A stretch of 64,000 nucleotides of DNA from Thalassia testudinum (Eukaryota > Streptophyta > Magnoliopsida > Alismatales > Hydrocharitaceae): assembly GCA_037157565.1 (NCBI GenBank), contig JAZHRO010000039.1, positions 42,036,001-42,100,000 on the forward strand. Reading direction: 5' to 3'. Each line of letters begins with the position of its first letter. Within the stretch, counting starts at the first letter, position 1. The notes under the pieces are model-generated. The model did no database searches. It saw nothing but the letters and a program-made list of their open reading frames with translations, and was not told the origin of the DNA. Below are positions 46,500 through 59,015 of this stretch, piece by piece. The translations under genes were made by a program, and so were the position numbers.

Positions 46500-48290
46500 A
46501 TGATTCGATGACTTACACCTCACTCAATCTCTTTGTTAAGGGATTCGCTAAATTTTCTTTAGATTTCACATAATCAAGTGATATAACTCCTATTAATCTC
46601 TAGTGTCTAACATATTTATGTCTCAAATTTATGTGCCTACTCAATTTCTCATTTGTATTATTCTTCTTCACTAGTGGCAATGCATGCAGAGGTATCATAT
46701 TCAATATAGATAGAAGGTATCAGTTTGGGCACAATTGCTAAAACAAATAACAGATTTTGCACCATTTTGACTCGATACTAGCAAGATCTAAAGAGTTTCA
46801 GTTGTGGATCTAGAAATAATAGCTTGTTTAGCTGATTTTCATGATATAGTACTTCCTCCTAAAAGGAACGCATATTCATTGGTAGATTTTGTTTTTGTAC
46901 AATAGGGTGCCCAATATGCATCACAAAATCCTTCTACCATACTAGGAAAGCCAAAAAAATGCCAAACATAATCTTTTATGTACGTGAGATATGAAAACAC
47001 TCTTTATAGCTTTCCAATGTTCTTTACAAGGATTGCTAGTGTATCTACACAAGGCTTTAACTATACATGCTAGATCCAGTCTAGTCCCATTAGTAAGATA
47101 CTCGAGACTTCCAATAATTTGTGCATGTTATGTTAAGTAACAAGCTTACTCTCATTTTCACATAAGCTTAAAATAAGTTTAATTGGTGTTCTGGCAATTT
47201 TTGAATCTATGTAACTAACTTTGAGCAAAACTTCTAAATAATGAGATTGTAAAAGTGCAAAACTAAATGCAAGTCAAATAAGTTTCAAGCCCAACATCAA
47301 ATCAAGTAGACCTAAATCCTTCACATCAAAGGTTGCCAAATTTAAGACTTGGTTTCATTGATGATAGCTAAATGAGAACCAAAAATAAGAATGTTATCAT
47401 CATGTAAACAAGGAATTATACATCTATTATCAATGGCTCCAATATAAATACATTTATCAAATTCATGAATACAAAAACCTTCTTCTACAGTTGCTTTCTC
47501 AAATTTTTCATGCCATTGCTTGGGAGCTTCTTTAAGCCCATATAAAGACCTACTTAACTTACTTTATATTTTTGTCATTTAACTACAAATCCCCCTAGTT
47601 GATCCATGTAGATGTCTACATCTTGATCACCATTGAGAAATGTAATCTTGATATCATTTAATGAATCTCTAAATGATATTTAGAGGCTAATGCAATTAAA
47701 ACCTCAAATTGTAGAAAGTCTAGTTTTAGGAGAATAAGTGTCAAAGTAATCTAGATCTTTTTTTCTCTATATAAATGTTAGCTACCCACCTTGCTTTATA
47801 CTTATTAATAGATTCATCTAACCTAAGTTTTCTTCTAAAGATCCATTTGCATCATATAGATTTGCTACCTTTTGGAAGATAAGTAAGAGTTCAAGTATTA
47901 TTAGCTAATATAGATTCTATTTCAAAATTGATAGCATCTTTTCAAAAAGGAGCATCTCTACAGTTAATAGCTTCACCGTATGTTTGAGACTCATCTTCTA
48001 CTAGATAAGTTATGAAGTCTTCATCGATATTTTTCTCTATCCTACGTCTTTTGCTTCATCTTATTAAGTTCAATAGTAGGCTTAGAATGACTTGAAGAAG
48101 GTAAAGAAATAGGACTAGTCATACACTCTACAAACTTCTCCTTCAAAGGCAATATGTTTTCAAAAAATATAGCATCTCTTTGTTCAATTACGAAATTGAC
48201 AAGAATATCAAGAACATTAGATTTAATGACAAGAAATTTTTAAACATGTCGATTATTTGCATAACCTAAATAAACACAGTCAACACCTCA
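46500..48290 (-). pseudogene. Highly decayed copia pol relic H
   Basis: Minus-strand reading gives the integrase C-terminus near 48280-48130 (VDCVYLGYANNRHV, KFLVIKSNVLDI, RDAIFFENILPLKEK). The RT start lies near 47870-47780 (CKWIFRRKLRLDESINKYKA) and middle-RT pieces near 47640-47560 (a YMDQ-GGFVVK-like segment). RNase H-like debris runs toward 46500. These phrases match the copia type with FFENIFPFK and CKWIFKRK motifs, a lineage different from D-G. Stops and shifts are dense, and no LTRs were found. Confidence 0.7.
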
Positions 48291-48777
48291 GGGTCTCAAC
48301 CTGAGCACACCACCTAGTTGCTACCCAGCTAGTTAACATTGTTGAGCCATAGGCCCTGAAGGACCTACCACCAACTGGCTCAACTCAGTGTGCTCCAAAA
48401 AGATAGTACCACATGGGAAACTCAAGAGAGTTTAAAGTGGTATATAAGGGTATAGGTTGTTAATACCCTTTGTTTTGATGATAAAAAAAAATCAATATAT
48501 ATGTGGATTGTATAGCTAATGTTTCAAGAAATTGCAAGCCTATATAAGTATAAAGACAACGATAAAACATTGCAAGAAGATTAGAATGATAAAATCAAGA
48601 AAGGAGACTTGAAGGAATGAAGAAGATGAAGAAGACTTCTAATGTGTACTTTGATGATTTTTTGTATTTTGTAAGTTTTGTATTAGAATGTATAAGGAAC
48701 CTCTTAAAACTAAAATCAAACTTAATGCACTTCAAAAACGTCAGTTTTAACTCATTAGATAACATAGGATTCAATTA

Positions 48778-48972
48778 ATGATCAACCAAATACTTCCTTG
48801 ATTGACCAATTTCCGTGTGCTTAAGCAACTCTCATTCTCACGCAAATTGATCGACCAAAATAGTGGGTTGATCGATCAAAACATAGATTGATCGACCAAA
48901 ACACTACTTTGATCAACCAAAGTGCGAAAGTTTTCATTGATCTTAAAAACAATCCTTTTTGATCGACCAAAA
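48778..48972. repeat. Cluster of TTGATCGACCAAA-type units
   Basis: The unit 'ttgat(c/t)(g/a)a(c/t)caaa' occurs seven times with irregular spacing (near 48780, 48800, 48847, 48872, 48889, 48909 and 48959). Part of the unit is self-complementary (ttgatcgatcaa is a perfect palindrome in one copy). Confidence 0.7.
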
Positions 48973-49196
48973 GTTAATTTTCATCGATCACTAATGGAGA
49001 AGAGAAACTCAAGCCCACCAAAGCCAGCCCGTGGAGAGAGCAAGCCCAAATAAAGCCTAGAGAGAGGCAGCTAAATCCAAAAGAAAAATAAGCCCTCTAC
49101 CTACCAAGCCAGGGGGCCACCATCTTGAGCGAATCACTTGAAACCAGCTAGGTGATTTACCTGCCTAAATCACTCAAGAGCATTCGACCAGCCCGA

Positions 49197-49606
49197 CTGC
49201 TTAGTCCTCGGGCAACAAGAGGTCACCTAGAAGACTAGAATCCCTTAGTCTACCATCGTGCTTATTCTGACAATGCCGAGTGATAAAAGCACCAACGATG
49301 CAAGAGCTAAGGCAGTGACATGAGAATCAAAGCAATAATGCAAAATCGAGGCAGCAGCATAAGGAACGAGGCAACGAAACGAAAGACAATGCGACTCCTA
49401 AGATGATTGCGCTCCACAAGAAGCTAATGATGGCCAACCTCGGCTACGATAGGTAACCTACTATAAAAAGGGAAACATGTACCTAGAAAAGGGGATGACT
49501 TTTGTAATACTCTTGAGAGATTACTACTGGAAAATTGAGGGCTATATCCCCTCCCCAGACGTACACCAATTGGGTGGAACTGGGTCACCAAATTCCTTAG
49601 CTCTCC
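49197..49606 (+). repeat. Gypsy LTR fragment, left arm of an inverted pair
   Basis: This arm is the inverted counterpart of 49873-50268. It shares 'gactagaa-cccttagtctac', 'acatgagaatcaaag', 'gcagcataagga' and 'ggtggaactgggtcaccaaa' blocks. It has a TATA-type 'ctataaaaagggaaa' at about 49463. A Tat-type gypsy PBS-like phrase follows at 49652. Confidence 0.85.
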
Positions 49607-49651
49607 TTCTCTCTCTCTCTCTCTCTCTCACTCTCCATTGGGCTCAATCGG

Positions 49652-49669
49652 TTGGCATCATCTATGGGA
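49652..49669 (+). other. Primer-binding-site-like sequence of Tat-type gypsy
   Basis: The phrase TTGGCATCATCTATGGGA resembles the TTGGCGCCGTCTGTGGGA phrase that follows the 5' LTR of plant Tat-clade gypsy elements. It lies just after a CT repeat (49606-49633) at the end of the left LTR arm. Confidence 0.55.
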
Positions 49670-49872
49670 CATAGAGATTACTCTACCAATTGGAAAGCTA
49701 TGAAGCAGTAGCCACCGAAGATGGCCCCAAAAGTGAGCAGGCTCGACTTCAGCATGGGGATGGAGGATGAGCCTAGTGCCCCTCTCCAAAACCTGGTAGA
49801 ATGCTTCAAGTGAGTAGCAAAATCCTCTTATGTGGAAAAAGAGGACCCACCAACTCAAAACGAGGGAAAAAG

Positions 49873-50268
49873 AGATAGCTTAGGAATTTGGTGACCCAGT
49901 TCCACCGAATTGATGTATGTCTGTGGAGATGATATAACCCTCAATTATCCACTAGTAATCCCTCAAGAGTATTACAAGAATCATCCCCTTTTATAAGGGG
50001 TTACTCATCATAGCTGAGGCTGGACATAATTAGCTTCTTGAGGAGCACAATCGTCTTGGGAGTCGCATCGTCTTCTATTCCAACACCTCGCTCCTTATGC
50101 TGCTACCACAATTTTTACACTATTACTTTGATTCTCATGTCGTTACTTAATCTCTTGCACCATCAATGCTTTTCTCGCTTGACGTTGTTAGAATTGACAC
50201 GATGGTAGACTAAGGGGTTCTAGTCTTTCAAGTGATCTCCTACTGCTCAAGGACCAATGCTTTGCATG
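49873..50268 (-). repeat. Gypsy LTR fragment, right (inverted) arm
   Basis: It is the reverse complement of the left arm over roughly 400 bp with scattered changes, 266 bp away from it. Its minus-strand TATA-type segment is CCTTATAAAAGGGG near 50000. It marks a second insertion in opposite orientation or a local inverted duplication. Confidence 0.85.
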
Positions 50269-51358
50269 AATCAAGGGTTTATAAAAATGCATCGCAGTAT
50301 AGTCAAAACATGCAAAAACAACTTTTAAACTCATAATCTCAAAACGAAAAGTATTCCGAGATCATTTGCAATGAGCAAATAAGTGAGGAATTACCACTAT
50401 CCAGATTTTTGCAAAATTTAAACTCAAAAACTAGATGCTAGTAATTTGATTTTCTAAGCACAAAACCTAGTTCAAAAATATAAAGATTAATCACTCAATT
50501 TAATAATACAATTGAGGAAATTGTATTTTAATTGATACTTAATTGAATATAATCAAGAAATAATGTGATTAAGCATTAAATATACCCAGTCAATAATGTT
50601 TGGACATAATATTTCAATAAAAATCGCAAATATCCAATAATTATGACAAATCCTCAATTACTCAAAAAGATATTCAAATCATTCCCTGAGAATATGATTT
50701 TTCCTTCACTTTGGTCCCTAAATGATTATTATTAGGTCCCTAAAAATATTTTTTTCTTACAATCAGGTCCCTACCAATACCTTTTCTTCTTCATCGCCAG
50801 CGATATGTCTGAGATTGGATCTAGTTGTTGGATGGTGCCAGCGAATGGAGGAGGTCGTCGTGGGAGGCTTGTCGACATGTTGGTGGTCTCGGATCATTGA
50901 TCAAAGAGGCGGTGACAACGTGGGAAGCAGATGGAGTTGGAGAAGATGGTGGCTTCAGTGAGTACTTCGGCGAGTTCTACACATCAACACACAACCTTGC
51001 GGCCCCAATCAGTCACATGGGAAGCTTCGATGAGCCACGTCGAAGCAAACCCCTCAATGTATTGTAAACGAGAGGGGTTGATGGAGCTTCACGAAGAATC
51101 TTCCTCCACCATTATTGGTGGTGAACAGAGAGGGTAGGAGACACGATGAATGGAGCTACAAAGCTTTAGAAATACAATATAAGACACTAGGAACAAAAGC
51201 CCTAAACTAATTGGAAGAAAGGAGAAGCAGTTTACCTGATCGAAGTCAGAGGGTTGGGAAGAGAAAGAAGAAATTAGAGTGATTGAAGGGGAGTTAGGAC
51301 GTGAAACTTCGCATGAAGCTCTGTGTGATGACGAGGAAGAAAAGTCCTCAACCAATTT
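50269..51358. other. Spacer between the inverted gypsy pair and the Athila-like LTR
   Basis: AT-rich to 50760, then a G-rich stretch with 'ggtccctaa' phrases at 50708-50775. ORFs here overlap in three phases and look like chance frames. Confidence 0.4.
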
Positions 51359-54101
51359 TGTTCGATGAGCAATGATGGGAACACTATCATGAGCCCTAAC
51401 TAGCTCATTTTAACCCAATGAAGAGAATAAATGCTCCTACATAACCAACTGGAAGTCATAATTCACTGCATAACCTTTCTAAGAGAAACACAAGAAACTA
51501 GGGGTAAAACTGTAATTTTACCAATGCAGTACAACCACGGGTTTTCTCAAGAGCTAAACAAAGGTCAAATGATCTTAATAAGATAACAATTGGGTTGGAT
51601 TTGACAGAAAAGAGTTTATGCGTGTTCTATGAATTAAATGACTTTTGAAATCCTAAAAATAGACCCACTTGATTAGCCAAGGTTCTGGTCAGGATAAAAT
51701 TCACTTAAATCCTCTAAAAATTATAGAAAAATATTCTCTAGGGTTTAGTACCTTCAATTTGACCATTATAACCCATCTTGACCTAGAATGGGGTCCCAGA
51801 TAGATATTTACCCTAAATTAGGTTTTTACATAAATTTCCTAGTCAAACGTGGTCAAACCCAAAATTCAACTTCATCATTGGATTTCTTAGGCCCAAATTA
51901 GGTTTGTATCAAAATTTGGACCCAAGATGAGTTTGCCTTGACCTAGTTTGCAAAAAGGTCCAATCTGATTACATTTCTACTCCTAACTTTCAAAAACCCT
52001 TGCAAACAGCCCCCTAGATTTCTCGTCGTCTTAACAAGTAGGTCTCTCCACCATTATCGCGGAGGAAAACTACTCCGGAGACGTTTGACAGGGCAAATCT
52101 CCTTGATTGCTTGGAGGATCTCCAAAATTGGAAGGGAGATCCTCTAAGAAATTCTCTCTTGTCTGAACCCATTGATGAGCTCCAATTCCTTCCCAATCTC
52201 TCATGTGAATGCATGAGAGAATTGGGTATCCTAACAACCTCCCATCTCCGGCGACATTCCAAGCTTCCCAAGCCCTAACCGACCTTCAGAGACCTATTTA
52301 AGGGAGCCCAGACCTCCCCGACTCCTTCACGCTCAATTTCGACGGTGAATACCTGAAATTCCTCTCTTCCCCTCACGGCTGTAGGCTCCTCGATGTCCGG
52401 CGACCTTCCCTGCTCCTCCTCGTCGTTCGACTGCCATACCTGCGGCGGATCCATCTTCCTTGACTTCATTCGCGTCTTGTCGTACTAGCAGGTGCTTCTC
52501 TCCCTTCGTCCTCACTGATCCCACCTCACTGGAGCCGTCTTTGTCTCTAGCATCGGCCATACCAGACCTGACGCCTTCGCTCACCCCCTTCATCCCTTAA
52601 TGCCCTAGATAAGTCCCCAACCACTCTACTTTCTTTCCGCATTTATTCCACCTCAAATCGACCACTGTCGCCCCTCGCACCTTCATCCCTTCCATCTCCG
52701 ACCACCAACTCCAACGAGGCCATCCCACCTCCACAAGCCACCAAAACCCTCGCCGACAAGCCCACGAGCTCCACCTCACTTCACTGATCCTTTCCCCTCA
52801 CTCCACTCACCGGCCACTCACCCAAACACCTCCTCGAACATACCCACTCACTCGCACACAGTGTGCCCTAGGCACGCATTCACAGGCACCCACGAGCCAC
52901 GCCAACACCTTCAACACATCCACCGTGCTCCGGCAAACCTTCCTGAACGATTTGACGTGGTCGCGAGGCCATTCTTGTGATTTCAAGTAGCAGGCCCCAT
53001 CCGCCATTGCTGCCGAGCTTCGACAAAGCTTGCAACCGCTCCAGGCCTTGCTGCTCCAGGTGCTGCTGTCCCAAGTTGCACAGAAGTTGCCTGTGCACAC
53101 ATTTAGGCCCTTAGTTGGAGTCGCATGTCTCTGCAGCCTCGCCAATTGTGAGAGCCACTCCCTGCTGCAGACGCACGGAAGATAGGTGGGACATTTAGTC
53201 CCACCTCGAAAGTGAAAGAGCGCCCACACTCAGATAAATTATAAAAGTGAAAGAGGCCGTTCACCTCAGATCCATGAGGTAAGGTCCCACTCACCTGACC
53301 CAGTCTCGTCCGTGGCACGCCCCTGCAGACCTGGCCTGACCAGACCCAACCTGCACTCCTCTCCCACTACCGCACGGCGGTGGGCCTGGACCTGGGTATG
53401 CACCTGACCCGATTACCCAAATTCCTGTGTGTCTCTGGGAGAGCGAATCTTAAGAGAGAAAGTGAGGAGAGTTGCGTGGGTAGGGGTAGGGTTTTGCTAC
53501 AGGGTTCTCCAGCCGACACTTAGTCGTAGTTTGAAGAAGAAGAGGAGGCCAGAGGAAAAGGTAGGAAGAAGAAGAAGGAAGAAGGAGAAGCAAAGGCAAA
53601 AGACAGAGAAAGCTAAAGAGAAAGAGAAGGATCGCAAAAGAAAAGAAGAAAAGGAAGAGAAGGACTTTAGAGAAGGAAGTCAAGGCAGAGAAAAAAGAAG
53701 AAGAGAAGGACCTCAGAGAAAGGCAACAGTAGAGACAGAGAAGAAGAAAAGAAGAAGAAGCAAAGAAGAAGAAATCAGACACTTTAAGTCATCTGATTCC
53801 TTCATCAGACGACAGAACATTAGCTTACATTGCATATTTATATATTGAGTTCCTTGGTGATATTGTAGGAGTATTTGGTGATCTACATCACCATTTTACT
53901 CCCATATTTTTGCACTCTGATACTGATATTATTGCATACTCTTTTAATTCTAAATTGTGATCTTGATTTCTAAATACCAATTTGCTCCCTGTGTTCGACC
54001 TCGAAAATCTTTTCAAGTAATAAAATTGTATTTGTTTTGAACGTTATTTCAGCTGTACTACAACGCAAACACTTTTAAACCTCGATTTAGCGCGATTAAC
54101 A
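51359..54101 (+). mobile_element. Athila-like gypsy 5' LTR
   Basis: It begins TGTTCGATGAG and ends GATTAACA, three bases before a PBS-like phrase. A TATA-type 'ctatttaaggg' lies at about 52288. About 2.74 kb is long but within the range of this clade. The stretches 51359-52330 and 53160-53500 occur inverted at about 61990-62950 and 59030-59390, which defines a second copy of the family. Internal frames are Pro/Arg-rich in several phases and not coding. A GA-rich tract (53529-53790) lies in the U5/R part. Confidence 0.7.
53529..53790 (+). repeat. Purine (AAG/GAA) tract in the LTR
   Basis: Almost pure A/G for about 260 bases. It is the source of a Lys/Glu/Arg-rich frame, which I do not treat as a gene. 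Confidence 0.75.
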
Positions 54102-54104
54102 TTT

Positions 54105-54122
54105 TGGCATTGTTGCCGGGGA
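54105..54122 (+). other. Primer-binding site of the Athila-like element
   Basis: TGGCATTGTTGCCGGGGA is one to two changes from the TGGCGCCGTTGCCGGGGA phrase typical of Athila-clade gypsy elements. It directly follows the LTR end. Confidence 0.75.
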
Positions 54123-54126
54123 GCAA

Positions 54127-55204
54127 CAAGCAATTTAGAATTCTTGATTACAATTCTTGATTTGGTACTAACTTGCTATATCTCTTTTGTTGTGGTTGTT
54201 TCAGGGAGAAGAAACATTGAAGAAAGTCAACCGCGCAACAAACACACCAAAGGCAGGTAACTTCTGATTACTCTCTCTCTTAAGCCCCTCATTCTAAAAA
54301 GGAAAAAAGGATAAAATCAATTATGGCTACTTGCTTTACATTCTTAGCTAATTCATCAAGTTGCCTGATTTGATTTCAACAACAAAACTTGATTTATGCA
54401 CCCATTTAAGGTAACTAGGGCTACCACATTCTTGTTTGAGCCCTAAATACCACATTTGGCAAATTAAATTGGACCAAAATTAGAGCTAATGAAGGATTCC
54501 AAGTTAGGATTTTTAGAGATACTTGCATAAACAAGAATCAACTTTTCTAAATGATGTGTGCTTAAGCCTTGGTTGAATTGATCTATTCAAGAAAATCCTA
54601 AAATCAGGCTCTTAATCTCACTTGAATCCTAAAAGAGGGACCTAAAGCTTCTCAAAGGACAAATAGGTGAAGTTGACCCACCTTGGGTCAACCAATCTTG
54701 AAATTAGGTCACTTTTGCACTCAATACATCTTAAAGTTCAAGTGAAATCCTAAGCACCCTTGCTCTTAAATAAAACTGGTAGACTTAAGAGGTCAAGTCC
54801 CCATTATGGTCTACCTGGAATATCAGTGACAAGAGAGGTCGGGTGGGGGAAACCCTGTAACCTGTGGGGGCTCTCTACCATGTAAGGGTCTTTGCGGGAC
54901 TCTCCCTCTCTGGCTGCCCAAGTATTTCTTAGATGGACGACTTTCTGACTAAGGGGTATCATCCGCCCCGAACCTCTATAGTCAACCAAAATTTTTGGGT
55001 GTCTTGATTGGGTCCATCACATTTTATTCTCATCCAGACCATCGGTGCATGTTCGGTGGGAGGTCCTTAAGACCATCCTTGAAGCCTCCTTTAGTCATTC
55101 ACTCCCACTGAGGCCAGGCCTCGACTTCCGTGTTTGTGCAGCAACCCCATCACATAGACATCTCCTTTGATTCATCGGAGCCTAATTCTCCTTCATCCAT
55201 CATC
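54127..55204 (+). other. Untranslated leader of the Athila-like element
   Basis: This stretch lies between the primer-binding site and gag. No ORF of note; it is comparable to the long leaders of this clade. Confidence 0.5.
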
Positions 55205-58160
55205 ATGGCATAACCCACAGAAGAAGAGAATAACCTTGAGAACCAACTTCAGCAACTTAATGATTTATTCCAAGCCTTTGTGAATCCACTGCAGCGTCCT
55301 ATGATGCGAGATCATTACAATCTTGCTGTGGTGGCGATCGAACCTCGAGTCCAAATCCTGGCTAGAGGTCCTGATTCTGAACTCAAGCCCAACATGATTC
55401 ATGCTATTCCAAAATTTCATGGGCTCAATTCCGAGGATCCTTTTTAGCACATCAAACAACTCAAGCATCTGGCCCAGACCTTCGAGTCAGATGTTCAAAA
55501 TCGGGATATTCTTCTCATGAAGATGTTCTCCTTCTCTCTCATGGACAAAGCAGCTCACTGGTATCAGACTCAAACACGTCCAATCAACACATAGGTTGAA
55601 TTACAATCCGAGTTTCTAAAAAAGTTCTTCCCAGTTGGTCGAACAAATGCTTTACGACACCAGATCATGCACTTCACACAGCAACCTGGAGAACTACTTC
55701 ACGATTCATGGGATCATTTCCTGGATCTCATGCGAAAGTGCCCCCATCACGGAGTTCCTAAATGGGAACAAGACCAGTCTTTTTACCAGGGACTCCATGA
55801 AGATATCTGTTTATTCGTTAATGCAACTTGCGGAGGAAATATCATGGGTCAACACGAAGACATTGTGTGGGAGATTCTCGAGAATGTGTGTGAGAACTCC
55901 ATCAATAATGACTCCATAGGCTTATTTAACCAGATGAATGCCCTCGCATCGACAAATCCAAGGGGAACACATGAGACGCAGGGCCTGTCCTCCTCTGTAG
56001 ACTCGGAATTGATGGCCAGTCGTTTGGACAAGGTCTCTATCATTGAGAAGAAGGTGGATGAGCTAACTCAACATCTGTAGCGAGCCACCTCTACGCAAAA
56101 CCAGTTCCCACAGTCACCCTCTGGGAGGGAAGCTGTGCATAACATCTATCACCGATCTTCTAAGGGGATGGACCCGTATCCATCCCCATCTAACTCTATG
56201 GCCGGAGGAAACTCCAACCCTGCCTACTCTAGTTGGGGGAACTCTGAACCCTCATACTCTGACTTTTCTGAGGTTCCTCAGACCTGCAAGGACCTCAACG
56301 CCATCCAGAATGACCCATTCTCTAATACCTATAACCCTGGATGGCGAAATCATCCCAATTTCCTGTGGACGGGAAACAATCAGAATTAGAGATCACCATA
56401 TCAACCCCGTCCACAAGCTCTTCATCCATATCAACCGCCTCAGCCTCGGCCCAACCCCACCTATCAATCCGAGCCAACTCAGACAGATCAAATGACTCCT
56501 ATCCTTCAGACTCTGGCTGACATTCAAAAGACAAATGCGACTATGCAAAAATAGCACAAGGACGAGATCACAAAGGTTCGCAATCAACTCACCCAGATGG
56601 CGAATTCCCGCCAACCTAGTACACTCCCTTCGAAACCTCTACCAAATCCAAATAACGTGCCGAATCAGAGGCGCGTTATGAACCCAAATCCAGGCCAAGC
56701 CCATATGATTTATCAGGCCCCTTCTGCTCCATCACCCGACGGGACGAAAGCTTCGACATCATACTCGGGATTTCAGCAGCAGCCACCTATTTTACCTACA
56801 CTAAACTCGAACCAGGCAGGACTGAATTCAGTAACAACCCGTAGTGGCAAAGCAACACAAGACCCACCTTACCCAAGCCACTTTCAGCCTAGTAGTAACC
56901 CAAACCTTAGGATAGTCATCCAGGATACCCCTGTCCCATATCAAGAACCTGGACCTATTCTAGAGGAACCATCCAAGGTTCCATTTCCCGAGACCTTGAC
57001 CAGGGGAAAGAGGACAACCAAACCTGTGGCACATGAGGAGGACCTGGTCAAGCTCTTTGAACAGGTCCATATAAACATCCCCTTGATGGATGCGATTCAC
57101 CATGTACCGGCTTATGCACGATTTCTGAAAGATATGTGTACACCTAAGTGTAAGCCGAGAATTAAAAGTAGGAGCCCTATCGTATTATCAAAGCAAGCTA
57201 GCTCTGTAATTTTGAGCAAACTCCCACCTAAGGCAAAAGACTCAGGTACTCCCCTGATTTCCTGTACAATTGGTGATATCCAATTTGATAGAGCATTATT
57301 GGATCTAGGAGCCTCCATAAACCTAATACCTACATCCCTACTTGATCATCTTGAGGAATCTGAGCTCAAACCGACAAAGGTGACATTACAGTTGGTAGAT
57401 CGATCTATTAAGTCACCTAAAGGAGTTCTTGAGGATGTCATTGTTAGGTTCGGGATTTCTATTTCCCAGTGGACTTCGTAGTCTTGGATATGGATGCTCC
57501 AGAAAATCCGAGGAACACACCAATCATACTAGGGAGACCCTTTCTAGCCACTGCTAAGGCCAACATTAACTGTGAGGAGGGCCAAATTGAACTGAAATTT
57601 GGGAACCAGACATTAAAGATTGACATCTTTAAGGCACAACAAGGGATTAATTGTGGAGTTATAGAACAGATATGTGATATCAAGGCTATGGTTGACTATC
57701 CGTATATTGAGGAAAACCTGATTACTTCTGATCAACCACAAGAGGATCAAAACCCACAATTAGAGGAGTCCGAACTTAACTTAGACACACCCATAGCTCC
57801 TTCCCTTGCTCCTGACACCTACCCTGAACCACCCGCTTCTGCTGATAACCTTATTTTGGAACTTAAGCCTCTTCTCGATCATCTGAAGTAAGCCTTTTTG
57901 GATTCTAATCAGACGTTTCCTGTGATTATCAATTTCAAACTCACACCTGATCAGGAATCCTGCCTGATTTCCGTTCTCCAGCAACATCGAAGAGACATTG
58001 GATGGACTCTTGATGATTTGACTGGCATCAACCCCTCTTACTACACACACCGCATCTATACTGAAGAGGGCACTTGACCTTCCCATGAAATATAGAGACG
58101 TTTGAATCTTAATCTATAGGAGGTCATGAAAAAGGAGATCATCAAGTGATTAGATGCTGG
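55205..58160 (+). pseudogene. Athila-like gypsy gag-protease and start of RT, broken
   Basis: A frame opens with ATG at 55205 but has a TAA as codon 3. The same phase continues to about 57455 with further stops near 55446, 55592, 56078, 56387 and 56552. It encodes gag segments ENQLQQLNDLFQ, HAIPKFHGLNSEDPF, FSLMDKAAHWY, QTQTRPINT, LHDSWDHFLDLMRKCPHHG, then a Pro/Asn/Ser-rich spacer and GAFT-like TRSGKATQDPPYP. The protease follows with DRALLDLGASINLIPTSLL, keeping the DLGAS active site. Near 57455 the phase changes, and a VLDMDAPENPRNTPIILGRP block continues to a stop at 57889. An RT-start relic follows (IGWTLDDLTGINPSYYTHRI, EVMKKEIIK-LDAGI). It is cut at about 58164 by another LTR. There is no full RT, RNase H or integrase. 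Confidence 0.88.
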
Positions 58161-58164
58161 GATT

Positions 58165-58510
58165 GTAAAGACCCATTCTATTCTGAGCCTTTTAAGATGT
58201 CTAGACTGTCAGTCATACGTCTGGACCCCTTTCCAGACGTCTGGAAATTGAAAATTTTGTACGCAGTGTTGCGTCTGCGTGCTGGCTACACGTAGATAGT
58301 TGGTAATGCCAGTTCTGTCTTGTATGTTTTTATGTTTATTATAGTTTAGTTACAGTCGTTATAGTATATAACAAAACAGCTCCTAGATTACTATTTAAAA
58401 TTTTTTACTCGGAACAAGGTTTTCCCGAGGTCTAACTCAGGGAGCAACTATGTTTCTAGAAGTATAAATAAGGTCTCTATTATGTTACAAAAATAAGAGA
58501 GAGAGAGAAA
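58165..58510 (+). mobile_element. LTR-like segment J (left part), inserted in RT
   Basis: It starts TGTAAAGACCC exactly where the RT frame breaks, a typical gypsy LTR start. It contains the GACGTC-type motif (about 58250) and a TATA-type 'tataaataagg' at 58464. A GA repeat at 58497-58510 leads into the CT-rich tract. The same motif is frequent at 63340-63740, so the two may be one element split by the inverted LTR. Confidence 0.5.
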
Positions 58511-58516
58511 GATCTT

Positions 58517-59015
58517 TTGGCTTCTTCTTCTTCTCTCTTTCTCTTTTCTTCCTCTTCTTCTTCTTTCTTTCTTTCTTCTTTCTTCTTTCTTCTTTTCCTT
58601 CTTCTTCTTCTCTTCCTACTTTCTTCTTCTGTTCTTCTGTTCTTCTTTTCCTACTTTGCTAGCGGCTGTGCCTTCTCCCTTCTTTTTCTTCTTCTCTTCC
58701 TGCTTTCTTCTTCTGTTCTTCTTTCTTCTTTTCCTTCCTTGCTTGCGGCTGTGCCTTCTTCCTTCTTTTTCTTCTTCTTTTCCTTCCTACCTTCAGCTGC
58801 GAAGGCTTCTTTCTTCTTCTGCGGCTGTGGTGATTCCGACGTTTGATGTAGTGCTCATACGACTTATCTGTGGCTTTGCTATAGTGCCTCCCTTTTTCTT
58901 TCTTCTTCTGTTTCTCTCCTTCCTTCCTTCTTCAGCTGCCCCGAGCGGCTAAGGCTTTGGCCGCTTCTCTTCTTCTTCTTTTCCTTCTTGCCTTCTTCTT
59001 CTTCTTTTCTTCCTG
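58517..59015. repeat. CT-rich (TTCTTC) tract
   Basis: About 500 bases of mostly C and T with 'cttctt' units; 'gcggctgtg' phrases recur at 58662, 58745 and 58821. It is likely the reverse counterpart of the purine tract in the LTR at 53529, and may also include leader of J. Phe/Ser-rich frames here are not genes. Confidence 0.65.

Noticed and set aside
53429..53848. Lys/Arg/Glu-rich plus-strand frame
   Set aside because: It is a translation of a nearly pure purine tract within the LTR; no stop codons are expected there by composition.
58517..58952. Phe/Ser/Leu-rich plus-strand frames
   Set aside because: They come from a CT-rich tract and occur in more than one phase.
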